From Leptospira langatensis (GTDB lineage: Bacteria; Spirochaetota; Leptospiria; Leptospirales; Leptospiraceae), in the NCBI RefSeq assembly GCF_004770615.1, contig NZ_RQER01000004.1, positions 496,001 to 560,000 on the forward strand: a stretch of DNA of 64,000 bases, given 5' to 3'. The notes under the pieces are model-generated. The model was not told the DNA's origin. It searched no databases and saw nothing but the letters and a program-made list of their open reading frames with translations. How positions within the stretch are numbered: position 1 is the first letter of the stretch; each line of letters begins with the position of its first letter. The position numbers were made by a program, and so were the translations under genes. Positions 34,872 to 43,963 of this stretch are shown here, piece after piece.

Positions 34872-36413
34872 TTATAAAAGAGTGGCCTTCCATCTTCTTC
34901 CGTCTCGATCTATTTTCACCCGAGTTCTGTCGTATTGCAACTCGTCCCCATTCTTTCTAAGCGTCCCATCTTTCTCATGAATGTTTGCGAGAACAAAGCG
35001 ATTCTCTCCTAACTTCACAAGAGCTAAGGAGTAAGGCGGCTTCCAAGAAAATCCAGGATTCATATTTACAGTTGTAGAAGACCAAACGATCCCTTCTTCT
35101 CCCGGATCCGCTCCGGGACGATTCAGACTGAGAGGGGATAATTGCGGAGCTTGCGGTTTCCTTTCCGGTCCTGGTCGTTCAGAAGAGAATAACGCAACCG
35201 AATTGATGCTATCAATTCCCCCATTCCCGCCAAGAAGAGAAACCTTAGGAGAGAATTTTTGCACCTTACCTACCTGATCTTCCTGCGCATAGAGTCCATA
35301 TTGGACTGCAATGTCTACGAGGCCTGTCGCCGCGGAGATAGACATTGCTGCCTGGTAATTCAATATACCTCCCATCGCATTGATCGGAACATTCTTTTCA
35401 TTAGAAAGTTTTAATGAAGAATTCTTTAAGGACTCGACCACATCTTTTCGAGGAAGTTTGAAATACTGAGAGGATTGTTGGATCACCATCCCTGTAAAGC
35501 AATCGTAGATCCATGCGTAATCCACTTCTTCTCTTCTATAACCGGATTGGGAGAAGAGTCTTTCTCCTGCATTCCCCGAAGGTGAAGCGAATCCTCCTTT
35601 TAAGATAAAGTATTCGCTGTGAGCCGCATGAGAAGCTCCTACCAAATGGATCGGTTTCAAATCTTTTCTGATCCAACCCTTTGCTTTCCAGCTCTCTGCT
35701 TTCTCTTCGGAGACGAGTAAGGTCGCAAACCCGTGATCCGTTACGATAGCGATCATAGGACTCGGATAAGGATCCGAAATTGGTCGGGACATTTGCTTTT
35801 CAGTGATCTCTTGTTGGTACGTGAATGCCCTGGGATTTCCGATCGCATTCGTGCGGAATTTTTTAGTAATGTCCGTTAGATCGGAGATGCTGATCCCTTC
35901 TTCGAACATCATTCTCTTCATGAGAAGTCCGTACATCGCAATCAGAGTGGCTCCGTTATCCAATTCGAATTCCGGATGACATACTGTTTCGTTGACCAGT
36001 TTCAGATCGGATACTTGTTTGAATGCGGACTTAGGAACATCTGCAGCGGCAACTAATACGACTGCATCCGGATTATCCACTAAGATGGTTCTTGCCTGTC
36101 CTATGGCTCCGGTAACGCTAGCTCCGCCCAAGTCGATCACATGTGCTTTCATTCCGGTGTAACCCAAATCGTTAGCGATCCTTACAGTATGACCATATCC
36201 TTGTTTGCCTAAGGAAGCCGCCTCAACGCTTACGAAATCAGTGATCTCGGAAGCAAGAGTCTCGTTCTTCATTCCAAGAAAATCCAGAAGAGTGGTTATA
36301 GATTTCTTATAGTGGTGGAAAACTTTCGACTGTCCGCTCCATCCTTTGTATTCCGCTTCTGGAAAATCTTTTATAGTGCTGTCGGCCACTCCTAGAAGAA
36401 CTGGAAAACTCAT
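34872..36413 (-). CDS. Thiolase-fold protein without catalytic Cys, fused to OB-fold (DUF35-like) domain
   Basis: 513 residues. Residues 1-410 follow the SCP2-thiolase/Ltp fold: AAADVPKSAFKQ, DPYPSPMIAIVTDHGFATLLVS, VDYAWIYDCFTG, INAMGGILNYQ and SLLGGNGGIDS. The nucleophile segment reads VIDLGGASVTGAIGQA (92-107) with no Cys, and the C-terminal thiolase Cys position (391-400) is also not Cys. Residues 440-513 (GIVWSSTTVNMNPGFSWKPPYSLALVKLGENRFVLANI in order) match the OB part of DUF35 proteins. In steroid-degrading actinobacteria a separate DUF35 domain binds Cys-less Ltp2 to make a retro-aldolase. Here the two parts are fused. Last gene of the acyl-CoA operon, 18 bases after the MaoC gene. 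Confidence 0.82.
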   Translation of the reverse strand: MSFPVLLGVADSTIKDFPEAEYKGWSGQSKVFHHYKKSITTLLDFLGMKNETLASEITDFVSVEAASLGKQGYGHTVRIANDLGYTGMKAHVIDLGGASVTGAIGQARTILVDNPDAVVLVAAADVPKSAFKQVSDLKLVNETVCHPEFELDNGATLIAMYGLLMKRMMFEEGISISDLTDITKKFRTNAIGNPRAFTYQQEITEKQMSRPISDPYPSPMIAIVTDHGFATLLVSEEKAESWKAKGWIRKDLKPIHLVGASHAAHSEYFILKGGFASPSGNAGERLFSQSGYRREEVDYAWIYDCFTGMVIQQSSQYFKLPRKDVVESLKNSSLKLSNEKNVPINAMGGILNYQAAMSISAATGLVDIAVQYGLYAQEDQVGKVQKFSPKVSLLGGNGGIDSINSVALFSSERPGPERKPQAPQLSPLSLNRPGADPGEEGIVWSSTTVNMNPGFSWKPPYSLALVKLGENRFVLANIHEKDGTLRKNGDELQYDRTRVKIDRDGRRWKATLL

Positions 36414-36431
36414 GTATAACTCCTGAAATGT

Positions 36432-36860
36432 TTAAACAGCGCCGGGGGGAATGACCTTACATTCTCCCTTGCCGATGGTTTCGTTTTTCTGATTGGTCCA
36501 TTCGATATTCATAGACACCGCTTTGAGCCTAGGAATTTTTTCCTTCACTTCCACAGTGCAAGTGATCGTATCTCCCGGAAAGACAGGCTTACGGAATTTG
36601 GTTAGGGTTTCCAAGGCGATGGTCCCAAGACCGGGAAGCTTCATCCCAAGTACCGGTGCCAGAAGAGAAGCAGCCAACCCTCCGTGAGCAATACGTGTCC
36701 CGAAAGCGGTGGTCTTAGCGTATTCCTCATCCACATGCAATGGATTGAAATCGCCGCTAATCCCCGCAAATAGATAGATATCGGTTTCGGTTATTGTCTT
36801 AGTGAAACTTGCCTTTTCTCCGATCTGGATCTCGTCAAAAGTCTTTCCCTTTTGGTACAT
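36432..36860 (-). CDS. MaoC-like enoyl-CoA hydratase
   Basis: 142 residues of hot-dog fold. The hydratase-2 motif is complete: Asp37 and His42 in GISGDFNPLHVDEEYA, followed by TRIAHGGLAASLLAPVLG. It resembles R-specific enoyl-CoA hydratases (PhaJ type) that hydrate trans-2-enoyl-CoA to 3-hydroxyacyl-CoA. It lies between the acyl-CoA dehydrogenase (upstream) and the thiolase-fold/OB fusion (downstream), so it would hydrate the dehydrogenase product and hand it to the fusion protein. Intergenic distances are about 20 bases on each side. Confidence 0.9.
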   Translation of the reverse strand: MYQKGKTFDEIQIGEKASFTKTITETDIYLFAGISGDFNPLHVDEEYAKTTAFGTRIAHGGLAASLLAPVLGMKLPGLGTIALETLTKFRKPVFPGDTITCTVEVKEKIPRLKAVSMNIEWTNQKNETIGKGECKVIPPGAV

Positions 36861-36881
36861 TCAATATTCCTTATGGTGTCT

Positions 36882-38498
36882 TTAAGCAACCTGTGCGCCC
36901 AGGATCCCGTTCTTTAGGAACTCGACGCAATTTGCTACATCTTTATCAACTGTGGGAAGTTCGGAAAATCTGCTTAACAATGCTTTCGTTTTTTCCTCAT
37001 CCAACTCTTTTAGGAAATGAACACTCTTGAAAAACTTACATCCGGCGTAGAATGTCAGGATCCTCAGATCTCTGATCCTATCTTCCGACTTATAATCCGC
37101 GTTCGATTGCACTGCGTCCCAGAGACCGAGTTGCACCGCTACGATAAATACGGCCAAATCCGCGAACCCGAACTCGGAAGATTGTTTCTTCTTTCTTTCC
37201 GGATTTTCTCCCGCAGAGCGTAGTAATTCCTTTGCAGCGGCCAAGACTTTTCCTTCAGGAGTGTCTCCGAGCAAACTCTCCGCTTTTTGACGCACATCTT
37301 CCGGAAGAGCCTGTGCGAGAACGTTCATGAATTTATCAAAGCCTGCATACGTAGAAGAGATAATACTTCTTTGGATCTCGGACGTTCCGCCGCCAATCGT
37401 TCCTAACTTAACGTCTCTGAATTGTCGGCTCACATGACATTCTCTCATGTAGCCCATTCCCCCATGGATCTGTACCGCATCGTTAGAGATCTCTTCTGCA
37501 GTTTCGGTCACGAATACCTTTAACGCAGAACTTTCAAAAGGAAGGCTAGCTGTTGGATCCGTATCTTTCTTATTTGCCACAAAATAGATCAACCTGCGAG
37601 AAGCACATAGATACACCCAGTTGCGAGCGAGCTTCTCTTGCACTCCAAAGAAAGAAAGGATCGGTTTGCCGAATTGATGACGCTTCCATGCGTAATCCAA
37701 ACAAAGTTCCAGTCCGAACTCCATTCCGCCAGGAACGGCGGCTACAAGAACAGTTCTTTCCCATTCCAGAGTTCCCTTACCGATACGAACGAATCCGGAA
37801 TTCAAAGGGCCAAGCAGATTCTCATCCGGCACGAACATATCCTGAAAGGAAAGTTCGGCGGTCATAGAAGTATTGTGGCCGAGTTTCTTTAATACCTTAC
37901 TCACATAGAATCCCTTCATATTCGATTCCACGATGAATGCGGAGACTCCCATAGGCCCTCGGGACTTAGTAGTCCTAGCCATTATGATGAATACTTGACC
38001 GTTTGGTCCATTCGTAATATATAATTTACTTCCGTTTAATATGAATCCGCCGTCCACTTTGGTGGCAAACGTTCCCATGGCTGCCGCGTCGGAGCCGGAA
38101 TCAGGTTCCGTCAAACCCAGACCGGCGATCCATTCTCCGGAAGCAAGCTTAGGAAGATATTTCTTCTTTTGAGCTTCTGTTCCTTGAAAAAGGATCGGAA
38201 GGGTCCCGATAATCATATGGGCTCCCCAGGAAAGACCGAATCCTCCATCCAGGGACCCTGCATTAAACGCCTCTTGAGCGATACAGCATTGCAGACAGGT
38301 CCCGCCTTGTCCGCCGTATTCTTCCGGAACCGGGATCCCTAAGAGTCCCATGCTTCCCATTTCCTTCCAAATGGAATCTCCCCAAGTCCCGGTCTCATCC
38401 CTTTCCTCAACGGAAGGTAGAACTCTTTCCTTGGCAAAATCCTTTACGTTTTCATAAAACTCTAGATCCGAAGAACTCAAATACGGATTTAAAAACAC
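36882..38498 (-). CDS. Acyl-CoA dehydrogenase with C-terminal extension
   Basis: 538 residues from GTG at 38498; the longer frame from TTG at 38522 overlaps the upstream gene, while GGGGAGG at 38504-38510 is 5 bases before the GTG. The ACAD fold shows GLTEPDSGSDAAAMGTFATK (FAD/substrate), YITNGPNGQVFIIMART, LKKLGHNTSMTAELSFQDMFVP and QIHGGMGYMRECHVSRQFRD. The usual catalytic Glu near the C-terminus is Gly (TIGGGTSEIQR). A Glu in GTLEWERTVLV (245 or 247) fits the helix-G position used by isovaleryl- and long-chain enzymes. About 150 extra C-terminal residues follow the ACAD core. Second gene of the acyl-CoA operon. Confidence 0.9.
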   Translation of the reverse strand: MFLNPYLSSSDLEFYENVKDFAKERVLPSVEERDETGTWGDSIWKEMGSMGLLGIPVPEEYGGQGGTCLQCCIAQEAFNAGSLDGGFGLSWGAHMIIGTLPILFQGTEAQKKKYLPKLASGEWIAGLGLTEPDSGSDAAAMGTFATKVDGGFILNGSKLYITNGPNGQVFIIMARTTKSRGPMGVSAFIVESNMKGFYVSKVLKKLGHNTSMTAELSFQDMFVPDENLLGPLNSGFVRIGKGTLEWERTVLVAAVPGGMEFGLELCLDYAWKRHQFGKPILSFFGVQEKLARNWVYLCASRRLIYFVANKKDTDPTASLPFESSALKVFVTETAEEISNDAVQIHGGMGYMRECHVSRQFRDVKLGTIGGGTSEIQRSIISSTYAGFDKFMNVLAQALPEDVRQKAESLLGDTPEGKVLAAAKELLRSAGENPERKKKQSSEFGFADLAVFIVAVQLGLWDAVQSNADYKSEDRIRDLRILTFYAGCKFFKSVHFLKELDEEKTKALLSRFSELPTVDKDVANCVEFLKNGILGAQVA

Positions 38499-38518
38499 AT
38501 TGTCCTCCCCAATTCCGA

Positions 38519-40492
38519 TCAATTCTTAGTAAGATCGGAAACTTCCTTTTTAAAACTTTCTAATATTTCGTTACGTTTCATCTTAAGAGTGCGAGTCATC
38601 TCTTTGTCCGGATCAAAAGGACGAGGGAGAATATAAAAAGCGTTCTGAGGAACCACTTCGAAGGATTTAAATCCGTTCTTACGCGAAATTCTCTCAGAGA
38701 CTTCTTTCTTGAATATCTCTCTAATCTTAGGATGAGTATTCCAAGAATTCAGATCTTCCGGTAAGTCGGGAAATTCGGCCTTTAATCTTTCAAAATCAGG
38801 TACGATCAAGGCCACTAGATATTTCGACTCATGTCCCGTTACCATAACCTGATTCACATACGGAGAATTCAAGAGCTGGTCTTCGATCGGGACTGGCTCC
38901 ACATTCTCTCCACCGGCGAGAACGATCGTATCCTTTGCACGGCCCGCAAATACCAACTCGTTTCTATAGTTGAAACGCATGATATCCCCTGTATCAAAGA
39001 AACCATTCTTATCGAAAACGACTTCGTTCAATTCAGGACGCTTGTAATATCCCATTAAGACTTGCTTCGATTTCACCCAAAGGCTTCCCTTTCCGCCTGG
39101 AGGAACTAGATTTCCGTGCTCGTCCTTCAAGATGCATTCATATCCTTGGATAGGAGTTCCTACAGTTCCGGGAGAAGGTTGCTTCGGTTTACGAATCGAA
39201 AGCACGGCAGAAGTTTCCGTCATACCGTAACCTTCCAGCACGATCAATCCGATCGAAGAAAGGAATTTGTCTACTACGGAAGGAAGAGCACTTCCTGCAG
39301 AAACGGAAACCCTTAACTTTCCACCCAATGCTTTATGGATGGGGCGGAATACCAGGATCGCTCCTAACTTCAAAGGAGAGAGTAAGATCAGATTTATTAG
39401 CGCTAATAATTTAGCGAACGGACGAAGCAGTAAGTTCGGTCTTTTGATATGAAAATCGTATCCGAAAAGAATTCCCTTTTGGGTAGCCCAAAGATGACCT
39501 ATTTTTAAGAAGAAATCGAAGATCGCCTTCTTTAAAGCGGATTCTTTAGAGACCTTGTTTACGATACCGTTATATAAGGATTCCCAGATCCTAGGAACGG
39601 AAGGGAATAAAGTAGGCTGAAAATCCTTCAGATCTTCTTTTAGATTATTGATATTCGAAACCAAGAAGCCTGCACCTAATTCGACGATACAATATTCGAT
39701 TGCTCTCTCGAACGCATGCCAAGGAGGAAGAAGGCTCACTCCCGAATCGGAAGAATTCAACTGAACGAATCCGATCACCTTTTCAACGGCTGAGATCCAA
39801 CCTGTTTGGTTCAGCATAACTCCCTTCGGAGCACCGGTGGTCCCGGATGTATAGATCAATGTAGCAAGTTCGTTTGGAGCCTTTTCCTTCATGCGCTGTT
39901 TCACGCAGTTCTGATGGGAAGAGAGATACACTTTTCCTTTCTCGATCAGATCGGAAAGACTCCCTTCTCCAGTTTTTAAATTTCCTATATCGTCTTCCAT
40001 TACGAAGACTTTTTTCAAGGAAGGAAGTTTAGATCCGAGTTGGATCAATCGTTGTTTGTCTTTTTCTTTCTGAACCAGAGCGTATTTGCTTTCAGAATGA
40101 TTCACAATATATAATATATCTTCGTCTACGACGTCGGTTCCTCTCGGAACGGAAACCGCTCCTGACGTTACGATAGCTATATCACCGATGATCCAGTTCT
40201 GACTAGCATCGCAAAGATATAGGAATTTATCGTCCTTTTGGACTCCTTCCGAAATGAATCCGGCAACCAAAGCATCTACTAAGGATTTGATCTCCAAAAA
40301 GGTTCTACCTTTGATCCCGTCTTTTGTTCTCCGGGCAAAACTTTCCTTATTGGGGAACCGAGATGCGGCTCTCTCCAGCATATCATAAAAATACTTTTGA
40401 TCTGTTTCCAAAGATTCACCCACAAAATACATCTTAGTTAAGGCCGAAACCTCTCCGGAAAGAAACTCTACGTTCAAGGACCTATGCTTCAA
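38519..40492 (-). CDS. Long-chain acyl-CoA synthetase (AMP-forming)
   Basis: 657 residues. It activates a carboxylic acid with ATP and CoA through an acyl-adenylate. Motifs: P-loop TLIYTSGTTGAPKGVM, LEGYGMTETSAVLS, NGFFDTGDIMRFNYRNELVFAGRAKDTIV and GGENVEPVPIED, as in FadD15/ACSL-like enzymes. A hydrophobic stretch (LLALINLILLSPLKLGAILVF, about 370-395) suggests membrane association, common in this subgroup. First gene of the four-gene operon, so the operon takes up a free acid, probably a long-chain fatty acid; a sterol-like or branched acid is also possible. Confidence 0.92.
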   Translation of the reverse strand: MKHRSLNVEFLSGEVSALTKMYFVGESLETDQKYFYDMLERAASRFPNKESFARRTKDGIKGRTFLEIKSLVDALVAGFISEGVQKDDKFLYLCDASQNWIIGDIAIVTSGAVSVPRGTDVVDEDILYIVNHSESKYALVQKEKDKQRLIQLGSKLPSLKKVFVMEDDIGNLKTGEGSLSDLIEKGKVYLSSHQNCVKQRMKEKAPNELATLIYTSGTTGAPKGVMLNQTGWISAVEKVIGFVQLNSSDSGVSLLPPWHAFERAIEYCIVELGAGFLVSNINNLKEDLKDFQPTLFPSVPRIWESLYNGIVNKVSKESALKKAIFDFFLKIGHLWATQKGILFGYDFHIKRPNLLLRPFAKLLALINLILLSPLKLGAILVFRPIHKALGGKLRVSVSAGSALPSVVDKFLSSIGLIVLEGYGMTETSAVLSIRKPKQPSPGTVGTPIQGYECILKDEHGNLVPPGGKGSLWVKSKQVLMGYYKRPELNEVVFDKNGFFDTGDIMRFNYRNELVFAGRAKDTIVLAGGENVEPVPIEDQLLNSPYVNQVMVTGHESKYLVALIVPDFERLKAEFPDLPEDLNSWNTHPKIREIFKKEVSERISRKNGFKSFEVVPQNAFYILPRPFDPDKEMTRTLKMKRNEILESFKKEVSDLTKN

Positions 40493-40551
40493 TCGATTTT
40501 TATTTAACGATGAAAAAGCGTACAGAGTGAACTTTTGTTCACATAAATTTC

Positions 40552-40740
40552 CTAATTACTTATCTGAACTATGTTCGTTTCAAATCGAGTCAGACACTCT
40601 CTACACAAACAATTCTCGTACATCTCCCTTATATTTTGTAAAGCCTTCTCATCCAAAGAAACGTTAAAGCACCAACATTCTTTCTCATCCACTCCGCACT
40701 CAAAGGATCTTGAACAACTAGGGCATTGTTTCTGAGTCAT
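40552..40740 (-). CDS. Cysteine-rich CWC-type small protein
   Basis: 62 residues with eight or so Cys-related positions: CPSCSRSFECGVDEKECWCF then ENCLCRECL. The CPxC...C...CWC pattern is that of the cysteine-rich CWC family, small proteins presumed to bind zinc. Function unknown. It stands between the acyl-CoA synthetase and ligA on the same strand, 59 bases upstream of the synthetase start, and may be cotranscribed with either. Confidence 0.8.
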   Translation of the reverse strand: MTQKQCPSCSRSFECGVDEKECWCFNVSLDEKALQNIREMYENCLCRECLTRFETNIVQISN

Positions 40741-40836
40741 GGGAAAGATGATCTGCCTAGATCATAAATTTTCAATCCTTTCCTAGATTAATAGAGAGAG
40801 GAGGACGTTTAGAGTAAGGCTTATTTTAGAATGGAT

Positions 40837-42924
40837 TTAGACGGAGATCCCGTTTTGGGAAAGCATCTTCAGGAATTCTTCTTCGGAAACAACAGTGACC
40901 CCAAGTTCTTGGGCCTTGTCCAATTTTGAACCGGCTCCTGGTCCCGCGAGAAGATGAGTCGTCTTAGAGGAAATAGAACCCACCTTCTTGCCACCGTAAT
41001 AAACAACCAGGTCCATCGCTTTTTCTCTAGGTTGGAAATTCTCAAAGGAACCGGAAACACACCAGATCTGTCCGGCAAAGGGTTGTTTGTCCGATTTTTG
41101 GATCGGATCCGCCTTCATCTTTAAACCGGCTTTTTTCAGTTTATCAATGAGAGTGAGAACTCTTTTATCCGTAAAATTCTCTACAACCGCCTCAACTGTT
41201 GAAGGCCCTACGCCGGGGATCTCTAAAAGTGCCTCCGATTTCTTGGGACTCTTTGCAGCTCCGATAATAGAATCCATGGAATCGTAACCGTTCTCTATCA
41301 ATAGCTCGGCAACTTTCGGTCCGATCTCTCTCAATCCCAAGGAAGAAAGAACGAATCTGAAATCCTTTTTCTTGGACTCCTCGATCCCATTCAGTATAAT
41401 GGACACGCTTTTTTCTCCGTATCCTTCCTCTTCCATTAGTTTTTCTTTATGTTTTTTCAGGGAATATAGATCTGCAAGATCCTTAATATAACCTTGGTCA
41501 TAAAGGAACTCTACTTGTTTTTCTCCCAAGCCTTCTATATCCATTTGCTTTCGAGAACAATAGAATATGATCCCATTCTTAACTCTGTCAGGACATTCCG
41601 GGTTCGGGCAGAAGTAATCCACTGAGTCGGCTTTCTTTTCCGTCTTGGAATTACAGCTAGGACAGCGAAGAGGTATCTTAAAGATTTCTTTTCCGGGAGT
41701 CACAACTTCTTCTACCGCAGGAATGATCTCTCCTCTCTTGGAAATGCGGACAATCGCTCCAATCCCGACCCCAAGCTCATCTATATAATCTTGGTTGTGC
41801 AGAGTGGCGAATGTGACAGTGGTACCTGCCAAGTTAATCGGCTCGATTTCCGCTCTAGGAGTGATCTTTCCTGTTCGACCTACGGCATAGTCAATACCTA
41901 CGATCTTACTTTCCTTCATGAGAGCATCAAATTTGAACGCTCTCGCCCATCTAGGAGAATGAGACGTATAACCCAAGGATTCCCGTTTCGCCAGATCGTT
42001 TAGCTTGATCACGAGTCCGTCTGTAGGAAAGCCTACCTTCTCTTTATTCTTTTTGAAATCCTTAATAGTTGCGGGGATATCGCTCCCTTTCACAAGCTTT
42101 GTATCCGGCGGAAGAGGGAATTTTAACTCCTCGGCCTTCTTCATGACTTCTTGGTGGGTCTTAAATTTGGATTTCGTTCCGGGAAAGAATGCATCGTACG
42201 TAAAGATGCGAAGCGGTCTCTTGGCAACATCAGTAGAATTCTTTTGCTTCAAAGAACCTGAGGAAAGATTGCGAGGGTTTGCATATTTTCCTTCATATGC
42301 CTCGTTGAATTCCTCGAAATCGGAGAAAGTCATATAGACCTCTCCCCTTAGATACACGGAAACTTCTTCGGAGAGACGCAAAGGAATAGAACGGATGGTA
42401 CGCACGTTCTGAGTAACATCATCCCCTACTCCTCCGGTTCCCCGGGTCACACCGTTAGCAAGTATTCCATTTTCATAATATAACATGAGAGAGGCGCCGT
42501 CTATTTTCCATTCTACGGAATAAAGACCTTCTGTGTCCGTTTTCAAGACCCATTCCATGAGCTCTTCTTCATTATAAGTATTCTCCAAAGAAAGCACAGG
42601 AAGCTTGTGTGTGAACTTCTCGAAGTCTTTGTCCAGATCGGAACCCACACTTAAAGTCGGGCTGGCAGGGTCCATTAGGTCCGGGAAGGCAGTCTCTAAC
42701 GCCTGGAGCCTTTTGAACATTTGATCGAATTGGAAGTCGGAGATCTTGGGAGTATTCTTTACATAATACAGATATTGATGATGACGGAGTTCTTCTTCCA
42801 AAGAACGCATTTCTTTTTTTGCAGTCTTTACGTCCTTAGGAAGGTTCTCATTAGGATTTAAGGATTTCTCGGCAGGCTTGCTCTTCTTAGGAGCAGCCTT
42901 TTTTACCGCAGGTTTTTTCGGCAT
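40837..42924 (-). CDS. ligA: NAD-dependent DNA ligase with Lys-rich N-terminal tail
   Basis: 695 residues. It seals nicks with NAD as cofactor. Adenylation motif: Lys140 in SVEWKIDGASLML, with NGVTRGTGGVGDDVTQNVRT. OB-fold region with GRTGKITPRAEIEPINLAG; zinc finger CPSCNSKTEKK ... YFCPNPECPD; helix-hairpin-helix repeats (ALLEIPGVGPSTVEAVVENF); BRCT at the C-terminus (IWCVSGSFENFQPREKAM, KTTHLLAGPGAGSKL). The ordinary domain Ia starts near residue 34. Before it lies a tail rich in Lys, Pro and Ala (MPKKPAVKKAAPKKSKPAEK) absent from E. coli LigA, which may add non-specific DNA binding. Confidence 0.95.
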   Translation of the reverse strand: MPKKPAVKKAAPKKSKPAEKSLNPNENLPKDVKTAKKEMRSLEEELRHHQYLYYVKNTPKISDFQFDQMFKRLQALETAFPDLMDPASPTLSVGSDLDKDFEKFTHKLPVLSLENTYNEEELMEWVLKTDTEGLYSVEWKIDGASLMLYYENGILANGVTRGTGGVGDDVTQNVRTIRSIPLRLSEEVSVYLRGEVYMTFSDFEEFNEAYEGKYANPRNLSSGSLKQKNSTDVAKRPLRIFTYDAFFPGTKSKFKTHQEVMKKAEELKFPLPPDTKLVKGSDIPATIKDFKKNKEKVGFPTDGLVIKLNDLAKRESLGYTSHSPRWARAFKFDALMKESKIVGIDYAVGRTGKITPRAEIEPINLAGTTVTFATLHNQDYIDELGVGIGAIVRISKRGEIIPAVEEVVTPGKEIFKIPLRCPSCNSKTEKKADSVDYFCPNPECPDRVKNGIIFYCSRKQMDIEGLGEKQVEFLYDQGYIKDLADLYSLKKHKEKLMEEEGYGEKSVSIILNGIEESKKKDFRFVLSSLGLREIGPKVAELLIENGYDSMDSIIGAAKSPKKSEALLEIPGVGPSTVEAVVENFTDKRVLTLIDKLKKAGLKMKADPIQKSDKQPFAGQIWCVSGSFENFQPREKAMDLVVYYGGKKVGSISSKTTHLLAGPGAGSKLDKAQELGVTVVSEEEFLKMLSQNGISV

Positions 42925-42940
42925 AGTAAATTATATTAAA

Positions 42941-43918
42941 TCAATATTGTCCGAGGCCGACTTTCATGTATTCCATCGGATCGGTACGATTGGATTCTCC
43001 GATCCAAACTTCGTAATGCACATGAGGTCCGGTAACATTTCCGGTGGCTCCAAGCGTCGCGATCAATTGTCCTTTATGGACATACTCGCCATCGCGGACT
43101 AAAAGCTTCGTACAGTGACCGTATAGGCTATAATAACCGTTCGCATGCGCTAATACGATATGATTTCCATATCCCCTAGGAGAATAAATAGCGCGATACA
43201 CTCTTCCGTCTCCGGTAGCGTAGACCGGAGTACCTGGCACGTTTGCTAAATCCACTCCGTCATGGAATTCCATATACCCGAAGGTCGGTGACCTTCTCAT
43301 TCCATAATAAGAAGTTAAATTATAAGAAAATAATGGTTCTCCGAATGGGAGAGAGTTCATGATCCCGTATCTGTTATCGAGAAAGCTAAAGACCGAGTCT
43401 ACAAGAGGACGATTCTTATCCATGGAAACACGAACGGCTCGGTATCCGTAGATCTCGGAGAGATAGGATCTGCCTATCATGAGATCCTTATCGCCGGCCT
43501 CTTCCAATTTCAATTCGGTTGCAGCGAGATCTTCGGAATCAGATTCATCCGGAAGTTTTAATAATTCGTCCGATTCTCCGTCTATGAGCGAATGCACTTC
43601 TTGCAAGTTCTCATTCAGAGTTGCGAAATCGTCCCTGATATCGCCCAACTTCTCGCTGTATTCGATATACTCATCGAAGTATTTTCCGTAAACGGATGCG
43701 AGTGCATTGATCTGGATCCGAGTGTTGTTGTATTTTACGATCCCTAAGACCGCGATGCCTACGATGGCAAATAAAAGACCGACTAAAAAGAAAATAGTGA
43801 AGATTGAAATTTGAAAGTGAAACGATTTATCGAATCCGTGAGGGATCAGAAGTACGGTCAGTCTTTGATGACCTTTTTCCTTAACCTGGTCGATGCGTTT
43901 CTTAATCATCTTTTCCAT
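42941..43918 (-). CDS. M23-family peptidoglycan endopeptidase, membrane-anchored
   Basis: 325 residues from ATG at 43918; GGGGG lies 9 bases upstream, making this better than the in-frame TTG at 43924. A basic cytoplasmic N-terminus is followed by one transmembrane helix (ISIFTIFFLVGLLFAIVGIAVLG, about 36-58). A coiled-coil periplasmic region (YFDEYIEYSEKLGDIRDDFATLNENLQ) leads to the LytM domain at the C-terminus, where the zinc ligands are intact: MEFHDGVDLANVPGTPVYA and GPHVHYEVWIG. It should cleave peptide cross-links in the wall. Similar to MepM/NlpD-like wall hydrolases; the substrate bond is not defined by the sequence. It starts 45 bases from the P450 stop. Confidence 0.92.
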   Translation of the reverse strand: MEKMIKKRIDQVKEKGHQRLTVLLIPHGFDKSFHFQISIFTIFFLVGLLFAIVGIAVLGIVKYNNTRIQINALASVYGKYFDEYIEYSEKLGDIRDDFATLNENLQEVHSLIDGESDELLKLPDESDSEDLAATELKLEEAGDKDLMIGRSYLSEIYGYRAVRVSMDKNRPLVDSVFSFLDNRYGIMNSLPFGEPLFSYNLTSYYGMRRSPTFGYMEFHDGVDLANVPGTPVYATGDGRVYRAIYSPRGYGNHIVLAHANGYYSLYGHCTKLLVRDGEYVHKGQLIATLGATGNVTGPHVHYEVWIGESNRTDPMEYMKVGLGQY

Positions 43919-43963
43919 GGCCAAAATCCCCCTGAAAGAAGGATTTTGACCTGGAAAGAACGG

